From: an uncultured Ruminococcus sp.
Lineage (GTDB): Bacteria > Bacillota > Clostridia > Oscillospirales > Ruminococcaceae
Direction of reading: 5' to 3'
Length of the DNA: 64,000 nt
NCBI GenBank assembly: GCA_902783005.1
Contig: CACZPI010000125.1
Coordinates: forward strand, 24,335-88,334
This document shows positions 8,249 through 15,990 of this stretch, in pieces (the first letter of the stretch is position 1; the number at the start of each line of letters is the position of its first letter). The notes under the pieces were generated by a model, which had not been told where the DNA came from, made no database searches, and saw only the letters and a list, made by a program, of their open reading frames with translations. Position numbers and translations under genes: made by a program.

Positions 8249-9337
8249 ATGAACAAACGCATCAGAAGCATTCTGGCTGCACTGCTTGCGGCGGCGATGC
8301 TGACGGGATGCTCGGCGCAGACCCAAGAGCCGCAGATGAAGATCTATGTCATCTGCAAGAGCCAGGATCCCTATTGGGACACCACCAAGGCGGGAGCCCT
8401 GGAAGCAGGCGAGGAGATGAATCTCGATGTGATCTATGAGGCGCCTGCATCCGAGGAGGAAATTGACACCCAGATCCAGATGATCAACGACGCACTGGCA
8501 GACGGTGCGCAGGCGATCGTGCTTGCGCCGCTGGATACGGATGAGCTGAACGACACGCTGCGCAACGCCGTTTCGCAGAATGTCCCGGTGCTGACCATTG
8601 ACTCGGATGTCAGCTTCACCGGCAGACGCGCCTGCCTGAGCACGCAGAATTTGTCCGCGGGCGCCATTGCGGCCAGAGCGGCAGCCGAAATGATCGGCGG
8701 CGAGGGCGAGGTCGGCATTATCTGCCACAAGGCGGATGCACAGACGGCGATCGAGCGCATGGGCGGCTTTGTGGACGAGCTTTCCGGCAAGTCGGCAGAC
8801 ACCGTTCCGGATGCACCGCGTTCACCGGAGGGCGGGATGCCTGAGGGAAATCCGCCGGAGGGTGAACGTCCGGAGGGAGAGAAGCCGGCTGAGACTTCGG
8901 CAGATCAGGACAATGCCGGGTATCCGGATATTACGATCGCTGAGACGAAGTATTGCGAAGGCAATGTCGATCTGTCCCGCGAGGGCGCGATCCAGCTCAT
9001 CACCGAGCATCCGGATCTCAAGGCGATCTATGCGACGAACCAGCCGGGTACGGTCGGTGTATGCCAGGCCATTGATCAGCTTGGCATGCAGGATCAGATC
9101 ACGGTAGTCGGATTCGACTATTTCGACGGCGCAGATGCGTATATCGAGAGCGGCATTCTGGATGCGGTCATTTCGCAGAATCCCTATAATATGGGCTACC
9201 TCGGCGTTCGTTATGCCAGAAAGCTCGTGGAGGGCGGAATAGTAGAATCCAATGTAGACACGGGTGCCACGCTGATTACCAAGGATAACCTGAATGACGA
9301 GGATATCCGTTGGCTCGTGAATCCGACAGGAAAGTAA
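8249..9337 (+). CDS. Periplasmic-binding-protein-like lipoprotein (Peripla_BP_4, ribose-binding type)
   Basis: This 362-residue protein has a lipoprotein signal with a lipobox ending LTGC (Cys21). The mature part follows the type I sugar-binding fold of RbsB/XylF-like proteins (YVICKSQDPYWDTTKAGALEAGEE; GAQAIVLAPLDTD; VVGFDYFDGADAYI). A Pro/Glu-rich insert (PEGGMPEGNPPEGERPEGEK) interrupts the C-terminal lobe side. No ABC transporter genes are nearby; the next gene, 12 nt on, is a membrane GGDEF-like protein. It therefore probably senses a ligand rather than importing it. AAAGGAGG sits before ATG 8249. The ligand is unknown. Confidence 0.82.
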   Translation: MNKRIRSILAALLAAAMLTGCSAQTQEPQMKIYVICKSQDPYWDTTKAGALEAGEEMNLDVIYEAPASEEEIDTQIQMINDALADGAQAIVLAPLDTDELNDTLRNAVSQNVPVLTIDSDVSFTGRRACLSTQNLSAGAIAARAAAEMIGGEGEVGIICHKADAQTAIERMGGFVDELSGKSADTVPDAPRSPEGGMPEGNPPEGERPEGEKPAETSADQDNAGYPDITIAETKYCEGNVDLSREGAIQLITEHPDLKAIYATNQPGTVGVCQAIDQLGMQDQITVVGFDYFDGADAYIESGILDAVISQNPYNMGYLGVRYARKLVEGGIVESNVDTGATLITKDNLNDEDIRWLVNPTGK

Positions 9338-9349
9338 GGAGGGAGAGCA

Positions 9350-10543
9350 ATGGCAGGTACAGCAACAGAACAGGGACGCCGCGTCGGCAGAGCGCTGAGC
9401 GTGGCGGGCGTTGTATTCGTCCTGATTATGGCACTGAATATGGTCGTGGAGAATCTGGTCTATGTCCGCAGCCGCCGGGTCTATGACAGCAATATGGAGG
9501 CCGTGCAGAACATGAGCGCCATGAATGCCGAGCTTGCTTCGGTCAATGAGCGCGTTGTCCTGATGGCAGCGGGTATGAGCGATGAGCAGACGCTTGAGGA
9601 GATTGACAAGTCCTTTGAGAATATCCATGCGCTCAAGCAGACATTCCTGGCCGGGGAAGCGTACTCGGACGTGGAGCTGCGCCGGTTCATGCAGGCAAGC
9701 TACGCGATCCAGGGCTTTGAACGGAAGATCGAGGAGGTCAGGGACACCCTCCCGACTGCCGGCTATGCCAAGGCACGCGACATTTATGAACAGGAGATCT
9801 CTCCTTTGAAGGCATGCGCTTCCGAAATGCTGGAAGCGACCATCGAGATCGGCCAGACCAATGCCGAGGCAAATGTCCACAACAGTACCATCATGCACGG
9901 CATTGCACAGCTGATCCTGATTCTGATTACCGTGCTGGTGCTTGTGGCAATGACGATCTTCGGACGCCGCCAGATCCGCGCACTGTATCAGATCCAGGAG
10001 AAGGAGAAGGAGCTTGCCGCGGCAGAAGGACGCATCAACCGCACACGCCAGAAGGTATTCGATGCCGCGTCCATGAACATCCTGACCAATATGCAGAACC
10101 GCTACGGCCTGGAAACACGCCTTGAGGAGCTGCTCGAGGAGGGACAGTTCTATGTGGGCGTCTTTGACATCGACAATTTCCGCGAGATCAACGATACCTA
10201 CGGCTACAATTTCGGTGATGAATGCCTGGCGGCGATCGCGGATCGCCTGCGTACAGCCTACGGAGATCAGACAGAGCTGTTCAATGTTGCCGCCGATGAA
10301 TTCTGCGTGATCCTTGACAATACGCTCAGCGACATGCAGGCCCAGCAGCTTGCTGAGGAGGTGCGCCAGAGCATCGGCAGCCCGATCGTGATCGACGGCG
10401 TTGTGATCCAGAATACGGTCTCCGCATCGCTCTGCCATGTGCTGCCGAGCGGTCTGGATGTGACGGAGCTGCTCATGCGGCTTGACAGTGCAATGCATGC
10501 GGCCAAGCGCGACGGCGGCAACAGACTGAATTACATCCGCTGA
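9350..10543 (+). CDS. Membrane sensor with periplasmic four-helix domain and AADEF (degenerate GGDEF) output
   Basis: This 397-residue protein has TM1 at ~17-38, a helical extracytoplasmic domain (~40-183), TM2 at ~184-204, a coiled-coil linker (~210-240) and a GGDEF-type domain (~243-397). The FDIDNFREINDTYGYNFGDE region is well kept, but the signature at 314-318 is AADEF instead of GGDEF. Loss of both glycines normally removes cyclase activity, so it may act as a GTP or c-di-GMP receptor or partner. It is co-transcribed with the binding lipoprotein (AGGAGGGAG, 12-nt gap), which suggests a ligand relay across the membrane. Confidence 0.83.
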   Translation: MAGTATEQGRRVGRALSVAGVVFVLIMALNMVVENLVYVRSRRVYDSNMEAVQNMSAMNAELASVNERVVLMAAGMSDEQTLEEIDKSFENIHALKQTFLAGEAYSDVELRRFMQASYAIQGFERKIEEVRDTLPTAGYAKARDIYEQEISPLKACASEMLEATIEIGQTNAEANVHNSTIMHGIAQLILILITVLVLVAMTIFGRRQIRALYQIQEKEKELAAAEGRINRTRQKVFDAASMNILTNMQNRYGLETRLEELLEEGQFYVGVFDIDNFREINDTYGYNFGDECLAAIADRLRTAYGDQTELFNVAADEFCVILDNTLSDMQAQQLAEEVRQSIGSPIVIDGVVIQNTVSASLCHVLPSGLDVTELLMRLDSAMHAAKRDGGNRLNYIR

Positions 10544-10555
10544 GAAACGGCGAAA

Positions 10556-10599
10556 TCCGGACGCTTTCCGATTGAAGAAGAGCGTCCGGAAATTTTTTT
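10556..10599 (+). terminator. Intrinsic terminator after the sensor pair
   Basis: A 10-bp stem (TCCGGACGCT at 10556-10565 with AGCGTCCGGA at 10581-10590) is followed by AATTTTTTT. Confidence 0.9.
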
Positions 10600-10620
10600 G
10601 AAATTTTTTTGAAAAAACAC

Positions 10621-10649
10621 TTGACAAACCGGCGGGGATGTGCTATAAT
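10621..10649 (+). promoter_or_regulatory. Perfect consensus promoter of the tRNA cluster
   Basis: TTGACA (10621-10626), a 17-nt spacer and TATAAT (10644-10649) match consensus exactly. The phased A/T tracts just upstream (10590-10619) look like an UP element, fitting a stable-RNA promoter. Confidence 0.92.
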
Positions 10650-10683
10650 AAACAAGTCGTCAGGCGAGAGCGGACGAACGGAT

Positions 10684-10756
10684 GGAAGCTTAGCTCAGCT
10701 GGGAGAGCATCTGCCTTACAAGCAGAGGGTCATAGGTTCGAGCCCTATAGTTTCCA
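10684..10756 (+). tRNA. tRNA-Val (TAC)
   Basis: A 73-nt cloverleaf has a GGAAGCT/AGTTTCC acceptor stem and a TCTGC-CTTACAA-GCAGA anticodon arm, giving anticodon TAC. The T-arm has GGTTCGAGCC. CCA is not encoded. Confidence 0.95.
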
Positions 10757-10762
10757 TAATAT

Positions 10763-10806
10763 ATAATTCAGGATTTATATAATTCTTTATATAAATCCTG
10801 GATTAT
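10763..10806. repeat. AT-rich perfect hairpin inside the tRNA cluster
   Basis: CAGGATTTATATAA (10769-10782) and its exact complement (10787-10800) flank a 4-nt loop, and pairing extends outward by several A-T/G-T pairs. It is followed by a run of A. It sits between tRNA-Val and tRNA-Asp and may be a processing or partial termination element. Confidence 0.6.
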
Positions 10807-10828
10807 AAAAAAATATCCTACTCAATAA

Positions 10829-10902
10829 GGCCCAGTAGCTCAGTTGGTTAGAGCGCCGCCCTGTCACGGCGGAGGTCGTGAGTTCGAGCCTCATCTGGGT
10901 CG
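10829..10902 (+). tRNA. tRNA-Asp (GTC)
   Basis: A 74-nt cloverleaf has acceptor GGCCCAG/CTGGGTC, anticodon loop CTGTCAC (GTC) and discriminator G as expected for Asp. CCA is not encoded. Confidence 0.95.
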
Positions 10903-10930
10903 CTTTTATAGCATTTCAAATTGCTATCAT

Positions 10931-11003
10931 GCGGATTTAGCTCATCTGGTAGAGCGCCACCTTGCCAAGGTGGAGGTAGCGAGTTCGAGCCTCGTAATCC
11001 GCT
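10931..11003 (+). tRNA. tRNA-Gly (GCC)
   Basis: A 73-nt cloverleaf has acceptor GCGGATT/AATCCGC and anticodon arm CCACC-TTGCCAA-GGTGG, giving GCC. Confidence 0.95.
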
Positions 11004-11017
11004 TTTTTCTTTTATAT

Positions 11018-11088
11018 GGCGCTATAGCCAAGTGGTAAGGCGTTGGTCTGCAACACCATGATCGCCGGTTCAAATCCGGCTGGCGCCT
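11018..11088 (+). tRNA. tRNA-Cys (GCA)
   Basis: A 71-nt cloverleaf has acceptor GGCGCTA/TGGCGCC, anticodon loop CTGCAAC (GCA) and a short D-arm typical of tRNA-Cys. Confidence 0.94.
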
Positions 11089-11092
11089 CTGA

Positions 11093-11126
11093 AAACGCTT
11101 TCCGGGAAACTGGAAAGCGTTTTTAT
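11093..11126 (+). terminator. Terminator of the tRNA cluster
   Basis: AAACGCTTTCC (11093-11103) pairs with GGAAAGCGTTT (11112-11122), followed by a T-rich run. Confidence 0.9.
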
Positions 11127-11163
11127 TTTATTATTATAAAGTTCTGAATGAGGAGGATCACTA

Positions 11164-11832
11164 ATGGAATCCATTACGATACAGGCACTCTTTGACCTGA
11201 CGCATACACTGGCGGGGGATTATCTGGCACAGTTTACCTATCCCTGGGAGGCACTGGCCGGGATCAGGGAAATGATCATTGCTGTCGGCGGCACCCTGGA
11301 TCCGGAGGAATATGATATGCCCGCGGAGAATGTCTGGGTTCACAAGACGGCAACGGTTTTCCCGTCGGCTTATCTGGGCGCCCCCTGCATCATCGGTCCG
11401 CGCACGGAGGTACGGCATTGTGCATTCATCCGCGGCAGTGCGCTGGTGGGCGCAGACTGTGTGGTCGGCAATTCCGTGGAGCTGAAGAATGTGATCCTTT
11501 TCGACAATGTGCAGACACCGCATTACAATTACATTGGTGACAGCATTCTCGGCTACAGATCCCATACCGGCGCCGGCTCCATCACCTCGAATGTCAAGTC
11601 CGACAAGACCAACGTCTGCGTGCGTCTGAACGGAGAACGCATCGAGACCGGACTCAAGAAGATGGGCGCGATGCTGGGCGATTATGTAGAAGTCGGCTGC
11701 AACAGCGTTCTCAATCCCGGTACGATCGTTGGCCGGCATTCTGTGATTTATCCGACAAGCTGTGTACGCGGCGCGGTGCCGGAGGAAAGCATCTGGAAGA
11801 ATGACGGCGTGATCATCCGTAAGACACGGTAA
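11164..11832 (+). CDS. Left-handed beta-helix (hexapeptide) protein related to the GlmU C-terminal domain
   Basis: This 222-residue protein has an N-terminal helical part (~1-55) and then hexapeptide-like turns (GAPCIIGPRTEVRHCAFIRGSALVGADCVVGNSVEL; GDYVEVGCNSVLNPGTIVG). The GYRSHTGAGSITSNVKSDK stretch resembles the sugar-nucleotide acetyltransferase helix of GlmU-type enzymes. The nucleotidyltransferase half (GxGTRM-type motif) is absent, so it is not a full GlmU. It may acetylate or simply bind a sugar nucleotide. AGGAGG precedes ATG 11164. It is followed by a tiny membrane peptide and an RNA methyltransferase gene in the same direction. Confidence 0.7.
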   Translation: MESITIQALFDLTHTLAGDYLAQFTYPWEALAGIREMIIAVGGTLDPEEYDMPAENVWVHKTATVFPSAYLGAPCIIGPRTEVRHCAFIRGSALVGADCVVGNSVELKNVILFDNVQTPHYNYIGDSILGYRSHTGAGSITSNVKSDKTNVCVRLNGERIETGLKKMGAMLGDYVEVGCNSVLNPGTIVGRHSVIYPTSCVRGAVPEESIWKNDGVIIRKTR

Positions 11833-11865
11833 GTACACCGGGTCTGCATAGAGGAGGAAGCGGCG

Positions 11866-11949
11866 ATGCCTTTCCGCAAGCGTCATCCCGTGCTGTTTCT
11901 TCTGATACAGTCGGCTGTGCTGATCCCTCTGATTTGCTTGGTTCGATAA
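11866..11949 (+). CDS. Predicted 27-residue single-helix membrane peptide
   Basis: A short frame, MPFRKRHPV followed by LFLLIQSAVLIPLICLVR, starts at ATG 11866 behind a strong GAGGAGG site 8-10 nt upstream and stops at 11947-11949. It has a basic N-terminus and one hydrophobic helix, the classic small membrane protein layout. It lies 33 nt after the beta-helix gene and 15 nt before the methyltransferase gene. It has no recognised family; the ribosome site and composition are the only support. Confidence 0.5.
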   Translation: MPFRKRHPVLFLLIQSAVLIPLICLVR

Positions 11950-11964
11950 CAGTCAGGAGGTAAT

Positions 11965-12540
11965 ATGGATCCGAGAAAGCATTTTTCAGCGCTCCAGATC
12001 ATCCATCGGGTACTGGAGGAGCATATCAATCCCGGCGACCTTTGCATTGATGCGACGGCAGGGCGGGGAAAGGACACGCTCTTCCTTGCAAATCTCGTTG
12101 GTGAGACAGGGCATGTGACAGCATTTGACATTCAGCAGGATGCGGTGGACAGTACGCGGGCGCTTCTGGAGCAGAATGGTGTTTCAGAGCGGTGCACCGT
12201 GATCCACGGCAGTCACAGCGAAATGGCAGAGCATGCACAGGAGGGGACGGTCTCCGCGATCACATTTAATTTCGGATGGCTGCCCGGCGGCGACCACAAT
12301 ATTTTCACCCGCCCCGATACCAGCATTGCAGCCATTGAGCAAGGGCTGCGGCTGCTGCGTGAGGACGGCATCATGACGCTGATCCTGTATTACGGACGCG
12401 AGACCGGATTCGAGGAGCGCGATGCATTGCTGGCCTATCTGCCGACGATCGACAGCGATCTGTATACGGTCGTAGAAATGCCCTTTGTGAACCGCTCCAA
12501 TTGCCCGCCCATTCCCATAGTGATTTTCAAGGGCAGATAA
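11965..12540 (+). CDS. mnmM: Class I SAM-dependent methyltransferase, YtqB/MnmM type
   Basis: This 191-residue protein carries the SAM-binding motif DATAGRGKDTLFLA at residues ~29-42, the acidic ribose-binding loop (TAFDIQQDAV), and the NFGWLPGGDH motif characteristic of the YtqB group in place of NPPY. In Bacillus and Staphylococcus this family (MnmM) performs the last methylation of mnm5s2U at the wobble base of tRNA. Length fits (~190). AGGAGG lies 7 nt before ATG 11965. Proximity to the tRNA cluster is probably coincidental. A dispersed repeat that carries the terminator follows immediately. Confidence 0.85.
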   Translation: MDPRKHFSALQIIHRVLEEHINPGDLCIDATAGRGKDTLFLANLVGETGHVTAFDIQQDAVDSTRALLEQNGVSERCTVIHGSHSEMAEHAQEGTVSAITFNFGWLPGGDHNIFTRPDTSIAAIEQGLRLLREDGIMTLILYYGRETGFEERDALLAYLPTIDSDLYTVVEMPFVNRSNCPPIPIVIFKGR

Positions 12541-12546
12541 TCTGCG

Positions 12547-12617
12547 CTTGTCAAAACAGTCTGTTTTTGGAAGGCATACTGTAAGCCCGCCCCTCCCCGC
12601 ACGCGGAGAGGGGTTTT
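12547..12617 (+). repeat. Dispersed ~75-bp repeat, copy A (carries terminator hairpin)
   Basis: The element runs from TTGTCAAAACAG through GGCATACTGT to CCGCCCCTCCCC and ends in a GC-rich hairpin (CCCCTCCCCGC..GCGGAGAGGGG) followed by TTTTT. A clear second copy lies at 48761-48846 in the opposite orientation. It probably also terminates the methyltransferase gene. Confidence 0.75.
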
Positions 12618-12634
12618 TGCGCATCTCTGCTTCT

Positions 12635-12673
12635 GAAAAAAGGATCAGCCCCCTGACCGTTGTCAGGGGGCTG
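12635..12673 (-). terminator. Terminator of the dockerin gene
   Basis: CAGCCCCCTGAC (12646-12657) pairs with GTCAGGGGGCTG (12662-12673) over 12 bp. On the minus strand the stem is followed by a T-run. Confidence 0.88.
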
Positions 12674-12706
12674 CTGTTTCTCGCCTTGCGCCGGATGCGC
12701 CGGGGG

Positions 12707-14812
12707 TTACTGTGCAGCGTGCATCAGCAGATACTTGAGGACTGCCAGATCAAAGATATCAATGATGCCGTCCTGGTAGACATCTGCACGCGCTGCCTGT
12801 TCCTGTGTCAGTTCTTCCTGCGCACACAGGAAGCGGGTCATGAAGATGACATCCTTCACAGTCAGCTCACCGTCACCAAGCAGATCACCCTTTACCTCCG
12901 GGGGAGCGGTGGCTTCGGTCGTGGAAGTCTCGGTTTCAGTGGATTCTGTGGAAGTCTCAGTCTCGGTGGATTCTGTGGTAGTTTCAGTTTCGGTGGACTC
13001 TGTGGAAGTCCCGGTCTCGGTGGATTCTGTGGTAGTTTCAGTTTCGGTGGATTCCGTAGAAGTCTCGGTCTCGGTGGATTCCGTGGAAGTCTCTGTTTCG
13101 GTGGATTCCGTGGAAGTCTCGGTTTCGGTGGACTCTGTGGAAGTCTCGGTTTCGGTGGATTCCGTGGAAGTCTCGGTCTCGGTGGACTCTGTGGAAGTCT
13201 CAGTCTCGGTGGATTCTGTGGAAGTCTCTGTTTCGGTGGATTCTGTGGAAGTCTCAGTCTCGGTGGATTCCGTGGAAGTCTCGGTCTCGGTGGATTCCGT
13301 GGAAGTCTCTGTTTCGGTGGATTCTGTGGAAGTCTCAGTCTCGGTGGATTCCGTGGAAGTCTCGGTCTCGGATGTCGGATACTCGTAACCGGACTGCTGG
13401 CATACCATGGCGCGAAGCTCGCTCAGATCATAGGTGTAACGGGTGGAAGCGGTGGCATAACCGGTGGAAACGTCAATATACATGGCGTTATCATCGGTGT
13501 CCGTGTACATACCGTAAATATAGCCGTTTGCTCTCTGCTCATCGGTGAGATTGAACAGCCAGTAGATACCGCCGTTGCAAAGTGCGAAGACAGCGTCACA
13601 GGTGGTGTAATAGATAATATCCGCGTCTGTGCTGGCGATGATGTAGTTGTACAGATAGTACGCGCCGGTCTTCTCCGAAGCAGGCCATCTGGCATCCAGC
13701 GAGTTGAGTGCGCGGCGTGTGACCAGGTTTGTGGTGGGGCTGTATACATCGTAATAGAACCAGCCGGTATTCTTGTTGACGGCGTCCTGTACAATGGTGA
13801 TCCAGCCTTCCTGATACGGGCTGATGGCAACATCGGAGTCACACCAGAAGCCGCCCTTGAGATCCGAAGAGGCGATCGTCATAGCCGATTCGCCGGTGGA
13901 AGTCACCCAGTCGGTGGAATTGTGGTTCGATGCGGTCATGCCGCTCGCATCGGTGAGGAAGCTGTCGTGGCTGACAGTACCCGCGTGGCCGTCATTGGCG
14001 TCGTCCCAGGTCACATCAACGTGGTACCACTTGCCGTCGATCTGCACCAGATTCCAGGTGTGACGCAGCGCGGTGGTATTGACGGACATGCTCTCCACGC
14101 CGACCTTCCGCAGCAGGATGGAGTACAGGGAGGTGTAGGCCTCGCAGACACCCATGCCCCGCTCGATCATGCCGTAGGGTGTGTAGCTGGCTTCCTTGCC
14201 GTTCTCAGTCTCATAATTGTTGTAGTCATGGTCGTAATCGAAATGGATCGCAAGATATTCATGCAGGAACAGCGCTTTTTCCGCATCCGACCATGCCGGG
14301 TTGACCTTGGCAGCGATCGCGTCAACGGCTTCCTTGGTTTCGCTCATTTCGGTGTCATAGTCTGCATCGTCCACGATGTAGCCCAGACCCAGCTCATATA
14401 CATAGCCGTGACCGCCATCGCCCATGACGGAATAGCGCATCGAATGCTTGTTGGCCAGCATGCCGACATCCCAGCCGTTGATGACAGCAACATAGACATT
14501 CTGAAGGGATTGGATACTGTCGGTATCCGCCGGGATCCGGTTTTTCATATTCCGGATCTTCACGGAAGAGGCGTGCTTTGCCAGTCCGTCGTAGATCATC
14601 TGTGCGGCCTCTGCTGTCTGTGCGGCAGTCAGTGTTCCGACAGCGCCGAGAATTGAGAAATCCTGCTGATCGGCAGCCTGTACGCCGGCAAACGGAACGC
14701 CTGCAAGCATGACGGCGCCGGCAGCCAGTCCGGCTGCACTCCGGCGAAGGATATTGCAGAATGTATATTTTTTGTGAACTTTCTGCTTTCTGGTGTTCAT
14801 AAATCCAGTCAT
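12707..14812 (-). CDS. Secreted transglutaminase-like protein with Thr/Glu/Ser repeat linker and type I dockerin
   Basis: This 701-residue protein has a signal peptide (twin basic N-terminus, hydrophobic core, likely cut near VQA-AD). A transglutaminase/protease-like domain spans ~150-330, with Cys in GVCEAY, His in LRHTWN and Asp in HVDVTWDD forming the triad. A beta-rich region follows, then about 17 nine-residue repeats of TESTETETS (27-bp DNA repeats, ~12917-13370), then a C-terminal dockerin with two calcium-loop duplications (GDLLGDGELTVKD; ADVYQDGIIDIFD). The dockerin implies docking to a cohesin, as in ruminococcal cellulosomes. AAAGGA 8 nt upstream supports ATG 14812 over earlier in-frame starts. 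Confidence 0.88.
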   Translation of the reverse strand: MTGFMNTRKQKVHKKYTFCNILRRSAAGLAAGAVMLAGVPFAGVQAADQQDFSILGAVGTLTAAQTAEAAQMIYDGLAKHASSVKIRNMKNRIPADTDSIQSLQNVYVAVINGWDVGMLANKHSMRYSVMGDGGHGYVYELGLGYIVDDADYDTEMSETKEAVDAIAAKVNPAWSDAEKALFLHEYLAIHFDYDHDYNNYETENGKEASYTPYGMIERGMGVCEAYTSLYSILLRKVGVESMSVNTTALRHTWNLVQIDGKWYHVDVTWDDANDGHAGTVSHDSFLTDASGMTASNHNSTDWVTSTGESAMTIASSDLKGGFWCDSDVAISPYQEGWITIVQDAVNKNTGWFYYDVYSPTTNLVTRRALNSLDARWPASEKTGAYYLYNYIIASTDADIIYYTTCDAVFALCNGGIYWLFNLTDEQRANGYIYGMYTDTDDNAMYIDVSTGYATASTRYTYDLSELRAMVCQQSGYEYPTSETETSTESTETETSTESTETETSTESTETETSTESTETETSTESTETETSTESTETETSTESTETETSTESTETETSTESTETETSTESTETETSTESTETETSTESTETETTTESTETGTSTESTETETTTESTETETSTESTETETSTTEATAPPEVKGDLLGDGELTVKDVIFMTRFLCAQEELTQEQAARADVYQDGIIDIFDLAVLKYLLMHAAQ
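12917..13370. repeat. 27-bp tandem coding repeat (~17 copies)
   Basis: Near-identical 27-bp units, differing mainly at synonymous positions, encode the Thr/Glu/Ser linker of the dockerin protein. Copy number is approximate. Confidence 0.85.
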
Positions 14813-15264
14813 CACACTCATCCTTTCGGTTACTGTTTGATTACTGTCGGCAATGCACCTGCTTCCGTGCATTGCATCCTGTAAAACAGAACTTTGCAAA
14901 CAACTGATTGTATAATTATGCGCATTTTCTATCTCTTTTATGACCGAATCCGTTGTCTGCGTTCTGATTTTACACGATTTCAGTATTTGACAGGGTTTGT
15001 TTTGATTCCCAATTCCTGAAATTATTGTAGCATATTTTATAAAAAAAGTCAACTGCTTTTAAGAAAATCGGCTTTTTGTGTAAATGGACGCCCTCGTATT
15101 GTACAGCTTGCACAAATATCGTTGACGATTTTATACACAATCAGCAATTTACAGAATGTAATATCCGAAAAGTATAATTTTTGAAGTTCTGGAAGTGCTG
15201 TCCGGTGCATAGGATGGAAGTGGGAATACCCCGGTCCCGATACTATGAAATACAGGTGATGCAT
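14813..15264. other. Divergent intergenic region, dockerin gene / amidase gene
   Basis: About 450 nt of AT-rich sequence between divergent genes. It holds a minus-strand promoter (15024-15052) that leaves a ~200-nt leader before the dockerin protein. I see no riboswitch signature in the leader and no clear plus-strand promoter. Confidence 0.55.
15024..15052 (-). promoter_or_regulatory. Promoter of the dockerin gene
   Basis: On the minus strand, TTGACT (15052-15047) and TACAAT (15029-15024) are 17 nt apart. Confidence 0.78.
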
Positions 15265-15987
15265 ATGAATACCAGGTATCTGATCCGGATCGCAGCGCTG
15301 CTGACGGCGGTGGCGCTGACAATTGCAGGCTCCTGCTATGCGGTAAGCCGGACGCGCAGCCGGCTCCTTGAAACCGGAACGGCAGCCGCACAGAAGCAGG
15401 TCATCATACTGGATGCGGGTCACGGCGGCGCAGACGGCGGATGCAGCTCAGCGGCAGGGGATGTGGAAAAGCACATCAACCTTGCCGTTCTCCTCGATCT
15501 CAAGGCCATGCTCCAGGCATCCGGCTATGAGGTGCTGACGACGCGGGAAACGGATGTATCCATTCATGATCCCGGCACGGAAGGCCTTGCCAACCAGAAG
15601 CGTTCGGATATGGACAACCGGCTCGCACTGTTCAATTCCGTGGACGGGGCGATCTGTGTCTCCATCCATCAGAATCAGTTTACCGATCCGAAGTACAGCG
15701 GTGCGCAGATGTTCTATTCCGAGACGAACCGGCACAGCGCGGAGCTTGCACAGACGCTCCAGTCTCAGTTTGTGGCATTTCTCCAGCCGGAGAATCACCG
15801 TGAGATCAAGCTGTGCGGCAAGGAGCTGTTTCTCTGCTATTTCAGTGAGAATCCGACTGTCATGGCAGAATGCGGCTTCCTCTCCAATCCCGAAGAGGCC
15901 GCTCTTCTGGTGACGGAGGACTACCAGCAAAAGGTCGCCTTCACGCTGTATGCCGGCATCACGCAGTACTGCGCGGCGCAGAAATGA
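15265..15987 (+). CDS. N-acetylmuramoyl-L-alanine amidase (Amidase_3), CwlD-like
   Basis: This 240-residue protein has an N-terminal membrane/signal segment (~7-27) and an Amidase_3 domain. Zinc ligands are visible: His in DAGHGG, Glu in GDVEKHIN and His in VSIHQN; the catalytic Glu is in MAECGFLSN. The enzyme cleaves the bond between N-acetylmuramic acid and L-alanine in peptidoglycan. Size and layout match CwlD, which prepares spore cortex peptidoglycan for delta-lactam formation; a PdaA-like deacetylase and spoIIA operon elsewhere in the window make that role plausible. AGGTG 8 nt upstream favours ATG 15265 over upstream in-frame codons. Confidence 0.87.
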   Translation: MNTRYLIRIAALLTAVALTIAGSCYAVSRTRSRLLETGTAAAQKQVIILDAGHGGADGGCSSAAGDVEKHINLAVLLDLKAMLQASGYEVLTTRETDVSIHDPGTEGLANQKRSDMDNRLALFNSVDGAICVSIHQNQFTDPKYSGAQMFYSETNRHSAELAQTLQSQFVAFLQPENHREIKLCGKELFLCYFSENPTVMAECGFLSNPEEAALLVTEDYQQKVAFTLYAGITQYCAAQK

Positions 15988-15990
15988 AGC

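Noticed and set aside
12917-13370. 27-bp repeats considered as a CRISPR array
   Set aside because: Repeats are contiguous with no spacers and lie inside an open reading frame in phase.
12548-14656. Plus-strand frame with many Gly-Phe-Cys-Gly-Ser repeats
   Set aside because: It is the antisense reading of the dockerin protein's 27-bp repeats; no ribosome site or family.
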